The translations under genes were made by a program, and so were the position numbers. From an uncultured Thiothrix sp. (GTDB taxonomy: Bacteria > Pseudomonadota > Gammaproteobacteria > Poriferisulfidales > GCA-002705445), in assembly GCA_902559815.1 (NCBI GenBank), contig CACEJE010000007.1:1-32979 (forward strand): a stretch of DNA of 32,979 bases. The letters are read 5' to 3'. Shown here piece by piece: positions 20,394-29,226 of this stretch. The first letter of the stretch is position 1, and every line of letters begins with the position of its first letter. The notes beneath the pieces are model-generated. The model did no database searches, was not told the DNA's origin, and was given only the letters and a program-made list of their open reading frames with translations.

Positions 20394-23267
20394 ATGAATA
20401 ATAATGAGTCAGATTTAGGTCTAGGTATTTCTTCAGTATCACCAGGTACGCCTGCTGAGATCCAAAGCTCAAAAAATATTGGTGAGCTAAATATTACTGC
20501 GCCTGGGAAGTATAGGGTTGTAAGAAGAAATGGCAGTATGGCCTCCTTTGATATAGATAAAATATCCGTCGCTATGACAAAAGCATTTCTCGCAGTTGAA
20601 GGAAATCAAGCGGCGGCTTCATCCAGAATTCATGAGACAGTTGCTGACCTTAGCAAGGATGTTTTAAATGGCCTCGTAAGACATATGCCGGATGGCGGAA
20701 CATTTTATATTGAAGATATTCAAGATCAAGTTGAACTGGCCTTAATGAGAGGAGGTCATCAAAAAGTTGCAAGATCATATGTTTTATATAGAGAACAAAG
20801 AAATTTAGATAGAGAAGATGAGCTAACAGTAAATAATGAAAAGCCTAAAGATATTTTTGTTACAGCAAATAGTGAAGCGAGTGAAGATTCTTTTGACGCC
20901 AATAGAATTAATACAATTATTAGTGAAGCTTGCTCTGATATAGATGATGTATCTCCTGAGCCTATAAAACTTGAATTGCAAAAAAATATTTATGATGGTA
21001 TATCACAGAAAGATACATCAATAGCACTATTGATGTCGTCTAGAGTATTAATAGAGAAAGAGCCAAATTATACGTATGTTACAGCTAGGTTATTGCTTGA
21101 TAATCTTAGAACTGAAGCTTTAAGTTTTATTTATGGAGAAGAATTATCTGCAACTGCCTCACAAATGAAAGATGTATATAGTGACTATTTTAAAAAATAC
21201 ATTTCAAAGGCTTCTGAATTAGAATTATTAGATAAAGAATTAATTGGTAAATATGACTTAGATATTTTAGCGGGCGCTTTAGATTCAGATAGGGACTTAC
21301 AGTTTACTTATCTTGGTTTGCAAACGCTTTATGATAGGTACTTTATCCAATCAGATGATACAAAAATCGAGTTACCTCAAGCATTTTTTATGAGAGTAGC
21401 GATGGGCCTTGCAAATAATGAAGAAAATAAAGAGGACAAGGCTATAGAATTTTATCGTTTACTTTCATCTTTTGATTTTATGAGCTCAACACCAACGCTG
21501 TTTAATTCAGCCACACTCCGCCCGCAGCTCTCATCTTGTTATCTAAGCACTATACCTGATGATCTGCGCGGTATTTTCGACGGTATTACTGATGATGCAA
21601 TGCTTTCTAAATTTGCTGGAGGCTTAGGCAATGATTGGTCAAGAGTCAGAAGCATGGGAACGCATATAAAAGGTACTAATGGCAAATCTCAAGGAATTGT
21701 TCCTTTTTTGAAAGTTGCTAATGATACTGCAGTAGCTGTAAATCAAGGAGGTAAAAGAAAAGGTGCGATGTGTGCATACCTAGAAACTTGGCATCTAGAC
21801 ATAGAAGAATTTTTAGATTTACGTAAAAACACGGGCGATGACAGAAGAAGAACGCATGATATGAATACAGCAAACTGGATACCTGATTTGTTTATGAAAA
21901 GGGTTGTAGAGGAGAAATCTTGGACTTTATTTTCGCCCGATGAAGTCCCTGAGCTTCATGAAATATCTGGTAAAGCCTTTGAAGAAAAGTATATAAATTA
22001 CGAAAAGCAAGCCCAAGATGGCAAGATAAAAAAATATAAAGAAATTCCAGCCTTGGATTTGTGGAAAAAGATGCTCGGAATGCTTTTTGAAACAGGACAT
22101 CCTTGGGTAACTTTTAAAGATCCTTGTAATATTAGGTCACCACAATCTCACGCTGGTGTTGTTCATTCATCTAATCTTTGCACGGAAATAACATTAAATA
22201 CATCTGATGAAGAAATAGCTGTTTGTAATTTGGGTTCTGTAAATATTGCAGCTCATGTAGACGAAAACGGAATAATGGTTGAAAAGTTAGAGTCTACTAT
22301 TAATACAGCAATGAGAATGTTAGATAATGTTATAGATTATAATTATTACAGTGTTGATAAGGCAAAAAATTCAAATGCAAAGCACAGACCTGTTGGACTT
22401 GGTTTGATGGGTTTCCAAGATGCTTTATATAAGTTATCTATACCATACTCAAGTGATGAAGCAGTTAGTTTTGCAGATGAATCTATGGAATATATAAGTT
22501 ATTTTGCTATTAAAGCCTCAACTGACTTGGCAGAGGAAAGAGGTACCTACGAAACTTATAATGGCTCACTATGGTCACAAGGCATACTGCCAATTGACTC
22601 TATACATTTACTAGAACAAGAAAGGCAAAAATATATTTCTGTAGATAAGTCTAAAAAATTAGATTGGAATAAATTAAGAGAAAGAGTAAGAACAGTTGGA
22701 ATGAGAAATTCAAACACCATGGCTATTGCACCTACCGCAACCATCTCAAATATTACTGGTGTGACTCAAAGTATTGAACCTACCTATCAAAACTTGTATG
22801 TAAAATCAAATTTATCGGGAGAATTTACAGTAATTAATTTGTTATTGGTAAATGATTTAAAGAAAGAGGGGTTATGGGATGAAGTTATGATTAACGATTT
22901 AAAATATTATGATGGAAGTTTGAAATCTATAGATAGAATTCCACAAAAGATAAAAGATTTATATGCAACAGCTTTTGAGTTAGACGCAAGATGGTTAATT
23001 GAGGCAGCATCAAGACGTCAAAAATGGATAGACCAAGGGCAATCTTTAAATTTATATATGGCCGAACCATCAGGGCCAAAATTAGATAATCTTTATAAAT
23101 TAGCCTGGGTTAGAGGGCTAAAGACTACTTATTACTTAAGAACCATGGGAGCAACCCACGTTGAAAAAAGCACAATGGCGGACGGTAAATTAAATGCCGT
23201 TAATAGTGAAAAACAAACAGCTAATGTCTGTTCAATTTTAGACCCTGACTGTGAAGCTTGTCAGTAA
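20394..23267 (+). CDS. nrdA: Class Ia ribonucleotide reductase large subunit, two ATP-cone regions
   Basis: NrdA reduces ribonucleoside diphosphates using a radical generated in NrdB. The 957 residues are longer than E. coli NrdA because of N-terminal allosteric modules. A clear ATP-cone (YRVVRRNGSMASFDIDKI, about 41-130) is followed by a second, more diverged cone-like region (about 140-240), as in Pseudomonas-type NrdA. Catalytic cysteines are Cys382 (LSSCYLS), radical Cys596 (SNLCTEI) and Cys611 (AVCNLGSVNI). The C-terminal redox pair is Cys953/Cys956 (DCEACQ). A GGAAGG ribosome site precedes the ATG. It is followed 14 bp later by nrdB and probably repressed by NrdR. Confidence 0.96.
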   Translation: MNNNESDLGLGISSVSPGTPAEIQSSKNIGELNITAPGKYRVVRRNGSMASFDIDKISVAMTKAFLAVEGNQAAASSRIHETVADLSKDVLNGLVRHMPDGGTFYIEDIQDQVELALMRGGHQKVARSYVLYREQRNLDREDELTVNNEKPKDIFVTANSEASEDSFDANRINTIISEACSDIDDVSPEPIKLELQKNIYDGISQKDTSIALLMSSRVLIEKEPNYTYVTARLLLDNLRTEALSFIYGEELSATASQMKDVYSDYFKKYISKASELELLDKELIGKYDLDILAGALDSDRDLQFTYLGLQTLYDRYFIQSDDTKIELPQAFFMRVAMGLANNEENKEDKAIEFYRLLSSFDFMSSTPTLFNSATLRPQLSSCYLSTIPDDLRGIFDGITDDAMLSKFAGGLGNDWSRVRSMGTHIKGTNGKSQGIVPFLKVANDTAVAVNQGGKRKGAMCAYLETWHLDIEEFLDLRKNTGDDRRRTHDMNTANWIPDLFMKRVVEEKSWTLFSPDEVPELHEISGKAFEEKYINYEKQAQDGKIKKYKEIPALDLWKKMLGMLFETGHPWVTFKDPCNIRSPQSHAGVVHSSNLCTEITLNTSDEEIAVCNLGSVNIAAHVDENGIMVEKLESTINTAMRMLDNVIDYNYYSVDKAKNSNAKHRPVGLGLMGFQDALYKLSIPYSSDEAVSFADESMEYISYFAIKASTDLAEERGTYETYNGSLWSQGILPIDSIHLLEQERQKYISVDKSKKLDWNKLRERVRTVGMRNSNTMAIAPTATISNITGVTQSIEPTYQNLYVKSNLSGEFTVINLLLVNDLKKEGLWDEVMINDLKYYDGSLKSIDRIPQKIKDLYATAFELDARWLIEAASRRQKWIDQGQSLNLYMAEPSGPKLDNLYKLAWVRGLKTTYYLRTMGATHVEKSTMADGKLNAVNSEKQTANVCSILDPDCEACQ

Positions 23268-23281
23268 AATAGGAGTATAAT

Positions 23282-24442
23282 ATGTCATCATTATGGGACG
23301 ATCCGATAGCGCAAACTGTAGAACCTGTTGAAGAGATACAGGCCGAAAATAAACCTTCTGTCAAAAATGAAGACTCAAATCAATCTGAAACAGGATTGAC
23401 TGGTTTTGAGGATATAGAAACTGGCGCAGAAAGAATTCAAGTTGATGATAAAAAGATTATTAATTGTAGAGCTGATTTAAATCAGTTAGTTCCATTTAAA
23501 TATGATTGGGCTTGGAGTAAATATCTTTCCGCATGCAATAATCATTGGATGCCCCAAGAGGTTAATATGACTGCAGACATTGCTTTATGGAAAAGCAATG
23601 ATGGTCTAACTGACGATGAAAGAATGGTCATAGAAAGAAATTTAGGTTTTTTTTCAACCGCAGATTCTTTGGTTGCAAACAATTTAGTTTTAGCTGTATA
23701 CAAGCACATTACTAATCCAGAGTGCAGACAATATTTATTAAGACAGGCTTTCGAGGAGGCTATACATACCCATGCTTATCAATATTGTATTGAATCTCTT
23801 GGGATGGACGAAAGTAGATTATTTAACATGTATCGTGAGATACCATCAGTTGCAACAAAAGCTCAATGGGCTTTACCGTATACTCAAAGTTTAGGTGATA
23901 TAAATTTTAAAACAGGAACTCCTGAGAATGACCAAAGACTTCTTAGAGACTTAATAGCATTCTACGTAGTATTTGAAGGAATATTCTTTTATGTTGGGTT
24001 TACACAAATTCTCTCTATGGGAAGAAGAAATAAAATGACTGGGGTTGCAGAGCAATTTCAATACATCTTAAGAGATGAGTCAATGCACATGAATTTTGGG
24101 ATAGATGTGATAAACCAAATTAAATACGAAAATCCACATTTATGGACAGATGACTTTAAGAAAGACATGACTAAATTAGTTCTAGAGGGTGTTGAATTAG
24201 AAACAAAATATGCTTATGACACAATGCCAAGGGGAATTTTAGGATTAAATGCACCTATGTTTGAACAGTATTTGCAATATATAGCTAATAGAAGGTTAAC
24301 ACAAATTGGTCTTCCGGAGGAATTCAAAAATGTTCAAAATCCGTTTCCTTGGATGTCAGAGGTATTAGATCTTAAGAAAGAAAAGAATTTTTTTGAAACT
24401 AGAGTAACCGAGTATCAAACTGGCGGAGCTCTAAACTGGTAA
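23282..24442 (+). CDS. nrdB: Class Ia ribonucleotide reductase small subunit
   Basis: NrdB houses the di-iron/tyrosyl radical centre that activates NrdA. In the 386-aa protein the metal and radical residues are visible in [11 protein letters not shown]: Glu159, His162 and the likely radical Tyr166, with the same spacing as Glu115/His118/Tyr122 of the E. coli enzyme. A later DESMHMNFG supplies Glu/His ligands. This indicates a tyrosyl-radical class Ia type rather than the Mn/Fe class Ic form with Phe. The first 55 residues are acidic, low in hydrophobics and probably disordered. AGGAG at 23270-23274 supports the start. Confidence 0.95.
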   Translation: MSSLWDDPIAQTVEPVEEIQAENKPSVKNEDSNQSETGLTGFEDIETGAERIQVDDKKIINCRADLNQLVPFKYDWAWSKYLSACNNHWMPQEVNMTADIALWKSNDGLTDDERMVIERNLGFFSTADSLVANNLVLAVYKHITNPECRQYLLRQAFEEAIHTHAYQYCIESLGMDESRLFNMYREIPSVATKAQWALPYTQSLGDINFKTGTPENDQRLLRDLIAFYVVFEGIFFYVGFTQILSMGRRNKMTGVAEQFQYILRDESMHMNFGIDVINQIKYENPHLWTDDFKKDMTKLVLEGVELETKYAYDTMPRGILGLNAPMFEQYLQYIANRRLTQIGLPEEFKNVQNPFPWMSEVLDLKKEKNFFETRVTEYQTGGALNW

Positions 24443-24472
24443 AGGTTTTTGTCTGACTCCTAGATGATCCCT

Positions 24473-24494
24473 AGCAATGGACTGCTTTTTTTTT
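24473..24494 (+). terminator. Weak candidate terminator after nrdB
   Basis: AGCA/TGCT with a six-base loop is followed by a run of T residues (24486-24494), 30 bp after the nrdB stop. The stem is only four pairs, with an A-C mismatch preventing clean extension, so this call depends mainly on the T-tract and position. Confidence 0.35.
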
Positions 24495-24514
24495 ATTATG
24501 AATTAAGGTAGGTT

Positions 24515-25264
24515 ATGCCAAAAATTGATTTAGAATCTAGGTTTTATAATTTTTGCACAAAAGTAAATGATAGTTTATTTTTTCAATTATTTTCTTTGAC
24601 AGTTATTATATTTGTGTCAATTGTAATTGGAACGTCAATCTCCACTTATGAAATTTTTTCTAAAGATCAGCTTTATCTGATAAAAATAATCTGCTCTTGT
24701 TACTTTGTTTTTGAGATAGCAGTAAGATATTTTGGTCATAGTGTATGGGACAGTAGGTCAATAGTTGGAGATAAATTTTCCTATATAGGGATTTATATTG
24801 ACGCATTTATAATTTTTATTTCCTTTTTACCATTTACTTCTATTTCTAATCTAGTCGTATTAAGACTATTTCGAATTCTATCGCAACCACAAATTACAAA
24901 GCTTGTACCCAAAATTGCAATATCAAATTTCTCAATAATAATAGATACGGGCATAAAAATACTTTATGTAGCAGGCATAATTGTTGTTTTAACCTATGTT
25001 TATTCAGTTATAGGAGTTGCTTTATACAGTGAAACGCATCCAGCTGAGTGGGGAAATCTTGGGAATGCAGTTTTAAGTCTCATAGCTATTTTATTAAATA
25101 ATGATGCGCTAACTTTCTTTCTTTTCCCGTTACTTGAGGAACATCCTCAATCGTGGATTTTTGTTTTAAGCTTTTTGTTTATAGGTAATCTGACTATTTT
25201 AAATCTAATCATAGCAATATTAATTGATTTATTAAAAACAAAAGATGATAAACAAGAAATATAA
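24515..25264 (+). CDS. Ion-transport-domain membrane protein, single-domain voltage-gated-channel-like
   Basis: The 249-aa protein has about six hydrophobic segments in the S1-S6 pattern of bacterial one-domain channels. S1 is LFSLTVIIFVSIVIG, S2 is CYFVFEIAVRYFGHS, S3 is IGIYIDAFIIFISFL, and a short S4-like VVLRLFRILSQPQ has only two arginines. S5 is AGIIVVLTYVYSVIGVALY, then a pore loop and final S6 LFIGNLTILNLIIAILIDLL. The pore loop reads LLNNDALTFF where NaChBac-type channels have a TLESW-like filter, so sodium or calcium selectivity cannot be assumed. A weak voltage sensor suggests altered gating. It ends 5 bp from the convergent TraB-like gene. Family assignment is good; ion and role are unknown. 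Confidence 0.75.
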   Translation: MPKIDLESRFYNFCTKVNDSLFFQLFSLTVIIFVSIVIGTSISTYEIFSKDQLYLIKIICSCYFVFEIAVRYFGHSVWDSRSIVGDKFSYIGIYIDAFIIFISFLPFTSISNLVVLRLFRILSQPQITKLVPKIAISNFSIIIDTGIKILYVAGIIVVLTYVYSVIGVALYSETHPAEWGNLGNAVLSLIAILLNNDALTFFLFPLLEEHPQSWIFVLSFLFIGNLTILNLIIAILIDLLKTKDDKQEI

Positions 25265-25269
25265 ATTAA

Positions 25270-26223
25270 TTATTTAAATTTTATTCTCTTAATTTCAAAA
25301 CCGTATTGTTTTTCTAATAAATTTAGAACGCCTTTTTCACCTAACAAGTGAAGCGCACCAACGCATACAAAAGTTCCACCTTGGCCTTTAAATCTATCTA
25401 ATCCATAAAGAAATGGTAAATTCATATAATGCGCCATAACTATGTTTCTTATATAAACTGAATGTTTTAGGTACACTTGAAGGTGCTGATTTTTCTTGTA
25501 ATCACTCTTATCAACAAAGCTAGTACTTGCGTCCATTAAACTTTGAAGATCTTCTTCAAGATATGCATCAACCATATCATCTAAAGTTTTTTGTATATTC
25601 GGAAAATATTCTATCTTGGATTTTAAAAGCTCAACTTGTGAATCCATTGGCATTGCATAAAAAGCGGCTAATAGCTCCTCTGGTGATTCTATTTGATATA
25701 TTTCTTTTTCTTGAATACTAGCAAGGTCAAGTAATTTGTGATCAACAATAGGTCCTGAGTGCTTAGATTTTGCAGCAATACTAAACATTGCAGCCCACGG
25801 TTTTATTTTTGTAGCATATTCTTTATTTACACCATTTTTGGTTAATATTTGATAAACGTCATTTGCTGTTTTTTCACCTGCAACATCAGCTAATGTTTTT
25901 TTGCCTTCAAACATCATTTTCTTTTTTATATTTTCAAAACCGTGATAAGGATTCCATAAGTGACTACTTGGAAATGCTTCAATAGAATAACCTACTGAGT
26001 TATCAAATATATCCATAACCTTTTTATTAATTCTAGTGACTTTTTCGTCATTCATATGAATAGTGCCGTAGATATGTCCAAGAACTTCTCCATTTTTACT
26101 TACTTGCCAAAATATACCTTCAGTATATGGTTGTTTGTTATAAGCAAACATTGCTGCAAACATAACAGCTATTATTATAACTACGTGTAAAAATTTTATT
26201 TTCTGGAGATTTTTATATATCAT
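25270..26223 (-). CDS. TraB/GumN-family protein, membrane anchored
   Basis: The 317-aa protein has an N-terminal hydrophobic anchor (VVIIIAVMFAAMFAY, residues 14-28). The two signature motifs of the TraB/GumN/Tiki clan follow: HIYGTIHMND (GTIH at 53-56) and, near the C-terminus, FVCVGALHLLGEKGV (His292). In Tiki proteins these histidines and nearby acidic residues form a metal-dependent protease site; bacterial members are mostly uncharacterised. The mature domain should face the periplasm. AAGGA at 26231-26235 supports the ATG at 26223. It stands alone on the minus strand, downstream of the alkB terminator. Confidence 0.82.
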   Translation of the reverse strand: MIYKNLQKIKFLHVVIIIAVMFAAMFAYNKQPYTEGIFWQVSKNGEVLGHIYGTIHMNDEKVTRINKKVMDIFDNSVGYSIEAFPSSHLWNPYHGFENIKKKMMFEGKKTLADVAGEKTANDVYQILTKNGVNKEYATKIKPWAAMFSIAAKSKHSGPIVDHKLLDLASIQEKEIYQIESPEELLAAFYAMPMDSQVELLKSKIEYFPNIQKTLDDMVDAYLEEDLQSLMDASTSFVDKSDYKKNQHLQVYLKHSVYIRNIVMAHYMNLPFLYGLDRFKGQGGTFVCVGALHLLGEKGVLNLLEKQYGFEIKRIKFK

Positions 26224-26266
26224 TATTTTATCCTTATTGTTCTTTGATCTTGTCTAATCCTACCAT

Positions 26267-26295
26267 AAAAAAACGCCCTTTTTACAGGGCGTTTT
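26267..26295 (-). terminator. Intrinsic terminator of the alkB-type gene
   Basis: A perfect 10-bp stem AAAACGCCCT/AGGGCGTTTT with a six-base loop lies 31 bp after the alkB stop. On the minus strand it continues into seven Ts (26273-26267). It is the strongest terminator in the window and separates this gene from the TraB-like gene on the same strand. Confidence 0.9.
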
Positions 26296-26325
26296 GTATT
26301 ACTTAAAGATTAATTTTTTAAAAAA

Positions 26326-27477
26326 TTAACCTGTGTAACCAGCGATTTTATTCATTTCGCTAGCTATTTTTAGTTCACCTTCTGAAGCTTCCTCATTATC
26401 CCATTTTGCAAGTTGCTTATTCATATAAGCATGGAATAAAGGTGGTACTAATGCCATTGCGAATAATGTGAAATAACCATTACCACAATTTGGGGCGCCC
26501 ACTTCATCTAATTCCCAGAAGTGTGTTTCACCTCTGTCATGATGGTCAGCTTGTCTTCCAATTTCGATAAAGAACCAGCTTGTGAATAATGTTGAATTAT
26601 CCCAGCTATGTCTGTAGTCGATTGGCGAACCTGTTTCTCTGATTAAGCCGTAATGCTCTAAGTAGTTTAATGCTTCTAACTCAAAGTTAGAGATTAACCA
26701 AATTAGTGCCATACATGCGATTCCTGTCCAAGCACCTGCATACCAGAATAAAGCGATTGTAGGTAATGACATTGCATAACCTCTAATCCATCTGTTTTGC
26801 CATGAAAGGAAAGGTACTCCTAATCTTTTTAGACGTTGTTTTTCCATTGTGTACAAGAACTTACTTTGCCCAAAATGTGACTTAGGTAAATGTGCATATA
26901 TACTTCTTCCTCTTGGAGCTGTAGCAGGATCATTTTCGCATCCTAACTCTAAGTGATGATTGTATACGTGTGCATAACAGAAATGAGCTGATCCACTAAG
27001 AGCCATCATCCATCTTGCAATGATGAAACTAAAGCCTTTAGTATGAGCTAACTCGTGTCCATAAATGATACCAATACCTGCAAAGATACCTGAAGAAACA
27101 ACTGCACCTACAAGTTGCGCTCCTGTTATACCTGTGTAATAGGTCATTCCTAAGAATGAAGCTGTTGCACCAGTATACTCAATACCGTTTACATATTGGA
27201 AAATTCTCCAAGCAATTGCTATTTGTATCATAACAAATACAGCTAACATTGCGTACATTGTGATGTTTAACAATGTTGGGTTTCCATTTGTATCACCATT
27301 TTCGTCAAAACCAGCACCCATTGTTTGAGCAGGTGTAATAGTGTCAACAATAATACCAACACCAAGTAAAACTACTCCTGTCCATACCCAAGGTCCACCA
27401 GCTATTACACCAAAAAGCGATGCAAAGATTAAAAGTGGTGCTAAATAATATCTAGCGTTTATTAAAAATTTTTTCAT
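26326..27477 (-). CDS. alkB: AlkB-type non-heme di-iron membrane monooxygenase (alkane 1-monooxygenase family)
   Basis: A membrane hydroxylase of the AlkB/fatty-acid-desaturase superfamily that inserts oxygen into terminal C-H bonds. The 383-aa protein has about six hydrophobic spans and the histidine boxes GHELAHTKG (His141, His145), AHVYNHHLE (His170, His174, His175) and GRQADHHDRG (His312, His313). It also has NYLEHYGLIR (His275), diagnostic for AlkB, and DPATAPRGRSIY. Boxes 1 and 2 are slightly off the Pseudomonas form (HExxHK, EHxxGHH), so the substrate may differ from n-alkanes. A perfect TAAGGAGG lies upstream and codon choice is less AT-biased than neighbours, suggesting high expression. 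No rubredoxin or reductase is nearby. Confidence 0.85.
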   Translation of the reverse strand: MKKFLINARYYLAPLLIFASLFGVIAGGPWVWTGVVLLGVGIIVDTITPAQTMGAGFDENGDTNGNPTLLNITMYAMLAVFVMIQIAIAWRIFQYVNGIEYTGATASFLGMTYYTGITGAQLVGAVVSSGIFAGIGIIYGHELAHTKGFSFIIARWMMALSGSAHFCYAHVYNHHLELGCENDPATAPRGRSIYAHLPKSHFGQSKFLYTMEKQRLKRLGVPFLSWQNRWIRGYAMSLPTIALFWYAGAWTGIACMALIWLISNFELEALNYLEHYGLIRETGSPIDYRHSWDNSTLFTSWFFIEIGRQADHHDRGETHFWELDEVGAPNCGNGYFTLFAMALVPPLFHAYMNKQLAKWDNEEASEGELKIASEMNKIAGYTG

Positions 27478-27515
27478 TTCGTCCTCCTTACAGAATGAAT
27501 GAAAACTACCAGATC

Positions 27516-27524
27516 AGTATAACA
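27516..27524 (-). promoter_or_regulatory. Extended -10 promoter candidate for alkB
   Basis: On the minus strand TGTTATACT forms an extended -10 element (TGn plus TATACT), about 40 bp before the alkB start codon. No good -35 is seen at 17 bp, which is compatible with an extended -10 promoter or with activator dependence. Confidence 0.45.
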
Positions 27525-27617
27525 AAAGTGCAATGAAAGAAAATACTTTTTTAACTTTTTGATAACCAATTGTTATGGACAATAGTACAACAAAAAGCTA
27601 TTATATATATAATAAGT

Positions 27618-27657
27618 TTGACAAAAGGTAGACACTAAGGTTGACAAAGACTTAACA
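27618..27657 (+). promoter_or_regulatory. Four tandem TTGACA-like half-sites, a CarH/LitR-type operator candidate
   Basis: TTGACA (27618), TAGACA (27629), TTGACA (27641) and TTAACA (27652) follow each other at intervals of 11, 12 and 11 bp. CarH-family MerR repressors are known to bind tandem direct repeats of TnACA type at 11-bp spacing that overlap the -35 region. The gene downstream encodes a CarH/LitR-like protein, so autoregulation is the natural reading. Confidence 0.65.
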
Positions 27658-27669
27658 AACTAAAATAAT
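27641..27669 (+). promoter_or_regulatory. Candidate promoter of the merR-fabA-trhO-tatD-bolA operon
   Basis: The third operator repeat doubles as a perfect -35 TTGACA (27641-27646), followed after 17 bp by AATAAT (27664-27669). A tetrameric repressor on the repeats would block RNA polymerase. The rest of the 259-bp gap back to alkB holds no gene; an imperfect palindrome around TAACCAATTGTTA (about 27564-27576) is also present. Confidence 0.5.
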
Positions 27670-27736
27670 TAAATGTATATGTTCTGCATAAATAAATATA
27701 AACAAAAAGAAATAATTTAAACTTAAGGCGAATAAA

Positions 27737-28711
27737 ATGAGTGATACCAAACATCCGATTCAAATTGTTTCCAGAAGGACAGGTTTAAGCGTAGATGTTA
27801 TTCGAGCTTGGGAAAGACGATATAAGGCTGTAAAGCCAACAAGAAGTGAAAATGGAAGGCGTTTGTATTCTGATAATGATGTAAAAAAACTAATGCTACT
27901 TCAAAGAATAACAAGTGGTGGAAGAAGAATTGGCGATATTGCAAAGTTAAATTTAAAAAATTTAGAGGATCTTATTGAGTCCGATGAAACAGCAACTGTA
28001 GTCAAAACATCCTTATCTAATAGACCAAGTACTGGTTCGGTAATGGAGTATTTTGATGGTTCTATAGAAGCAATAAGAGAACTAGATGCCAAAAAATTAA
28101 TTTCTTTGTTTCAAGTTGCATATCAAGAGCTAGGATCAGTCTTTTTGTTAGAAGACTTGTTTGCACCCCTCATACTTCATGTGAGAGATGAATGTAAGGT
28201 TGGCACATTTAGACAATCGCAGGAAAAATTTTTAGTTGAGCTTATGAAGTCATTTCTGCTTATTAGTTCAAATAATTCAACAAAACAATCAAATAATAAA
28301 ATATTGATTATTACTCCTATTTCTCATAATGATGATTTAAGTATGCTAAGATTGTGCCTCGTTTGTGAAGATTCTGATTGGATGCCAATTTATTTGGGTT
28401 CTTCAATATCCGCTGACGAAATTCTTTTTAGTTATGAGCAAGGAAGATGTAATTTGTTGATGATTGTTGTTGATCCAAATGGTAATCAACAATTTTTTCC
28501 AAACGAGTTAAGAAAAATAAGAAGTTTAATAAAAGAAGATGAAATTTTAGTTTTTGGAGATACTGTGTCAAATTATCAAGACGTTATAAAAGAAACAAAT
28601 ATGACACCAGTTAATAATATTGGCGAACTGAGATTAACATTAGATAGAATTAAAAATTTAACAGATTTTAAACCTGTAATTCTTCATGCGAAACCGGAGA
28701 AAGATTCATGA
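27737..28711 (+). CDS. MerR-family regulator of the CarH/LitR type with degenerate B12-sensor residues
   Basis: The 324-aa protein has a MerR winged helix (residues about 8-75: [27 protein letters not shown]). A four-helix bundle (about 105-180) and a Rossmann-like B12-binding domain (about 188-305: [22 protein letters not shown]) follow. This is the architecture of the adenosylcobalamin photoreceptors CarH/LitR. By eye-alignment the hallmark Wx9EH becomes Cys153-x9-Glu163-Lys164. The cobalamin-ligand His falls on Asp199, the same +35 residues further on. It may therefore not bind B12 or sense light. AAGG precedes the ATG by 8 nt. It overlaps fabA by ATGA, and four operator-like repeats lie upstream. 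Confidence 0.85.
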   Translation: MSDTKHPIQIVSRRTGLSVDVIRAWERRYKAVKPTRSENGRRLYSDNDVKKLMLLQRITSGGRRIGDIAKLNLKNLEDLIESDETATVVKTSLSNRPSTGSVMEYFDGSIEAIRELDAKKLISLFQVAYQELGSVFLLEDLFAPLILHVRDECKVGTFRQSQEKFLVELMKSFLLISSNNSTKQSNNKILIITPISHNDDLSMLRLCLVCEDSDWMPIYLGSSISADEILFSYEQGRCNLLMIVVDPNGNQQFFPNELRKIRSLIKEDEILVFGDTVSNYQDVIKETNMTPVNNIGELRLTLDRIKNLTDFKPVILHAKPEKDS

Positions 28712-29226
28712 TAGAACAAAAAGAGTCTTATAAACATAACGAATTGCTGGAATGCGCAAAAGGCAATATGTTTGGTGATGGAAATGCACAACTTCCAAAT
28801 ACTGGAATGCTCATGTTTGACCAAATAATAAAAATTAGTGCAACTGGAGGTGATTATAATAAAGGTTTTATTGATGCTTCTTTAGATATAAAGCCTGATT
28901 TATGGTTTTTTGATTGCCATTTTATTAATGACCCTGTTATGCCAGGTTGCTTAGGCCTTGATGCAATGTGGCAGCTAGTTGGTTTTTATTTAGGCTGGTC
29001 CCAATATCCTGGCAGAGGAAGAGCTCTCGGAGTTGGAGAAGTTAAATTCACTGGACAAATTTTACCTACTGCAAAAAAAGTTACATACAAAATCCATATC
29101 AAAAGATTAATCACAAGAAAATTAATCATGGGTATAGGCGATGGAATAGTTTCCGTTGATGGAAGGGAAATATATACTGCAAAAGATTTAAGGGTTGGAT
29201 TATTCACTTCCACTGAAGGTTTCTAA
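28708..29226 (+). CDS. fabA: FabA, 3-hydroxydecanoyl-ACP dehydratase/isomerase
   Basis: FabA dehydrates 3-hydroxyacyl-ACP and isomerises trans-2- to cis-3-decenoyl-ACP, the branch point of unsaturated fatty acid synthesis. The 172-aa sequence has the hot-dog-fold active site [21 protein letters not shown], giving catalytic His71 and Asp85, and the family strand [20 protein letters not shown]. Length and motifs match true FabA rather than FabZ. The usual partner fabB is not next to it. It starts inside the stop of the CarH-like gene (ATGA), so membrane fatty acid unsaturation is translationally coupled to that regulator. trhO follows with no gap. Confidence 0.94.
   Translation: MIEQKESYKHNELLECAKGNMFGDGNAQLPNTGMLMFDQIIKISATGGDYNKGFIDASLDIKPDLWFFDCHFINDPVMPGCLGLDAMWQLVGFYLGWSQYPGRGRALGVGEVKFTGQILPTAKKVTYKIHIKRLITRKLIMGIGDGIVSVDGREIYTAKDLRVGLFTSTEGF

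Noticed and set aside
27560-27580. Palindrome around TAACCAATTGTTA as a distinct operator for alkB
   Set aside because: The arms are imperfect near the centre and the site is not positioned on the extended -10 element, so it is mentioned only in passing.
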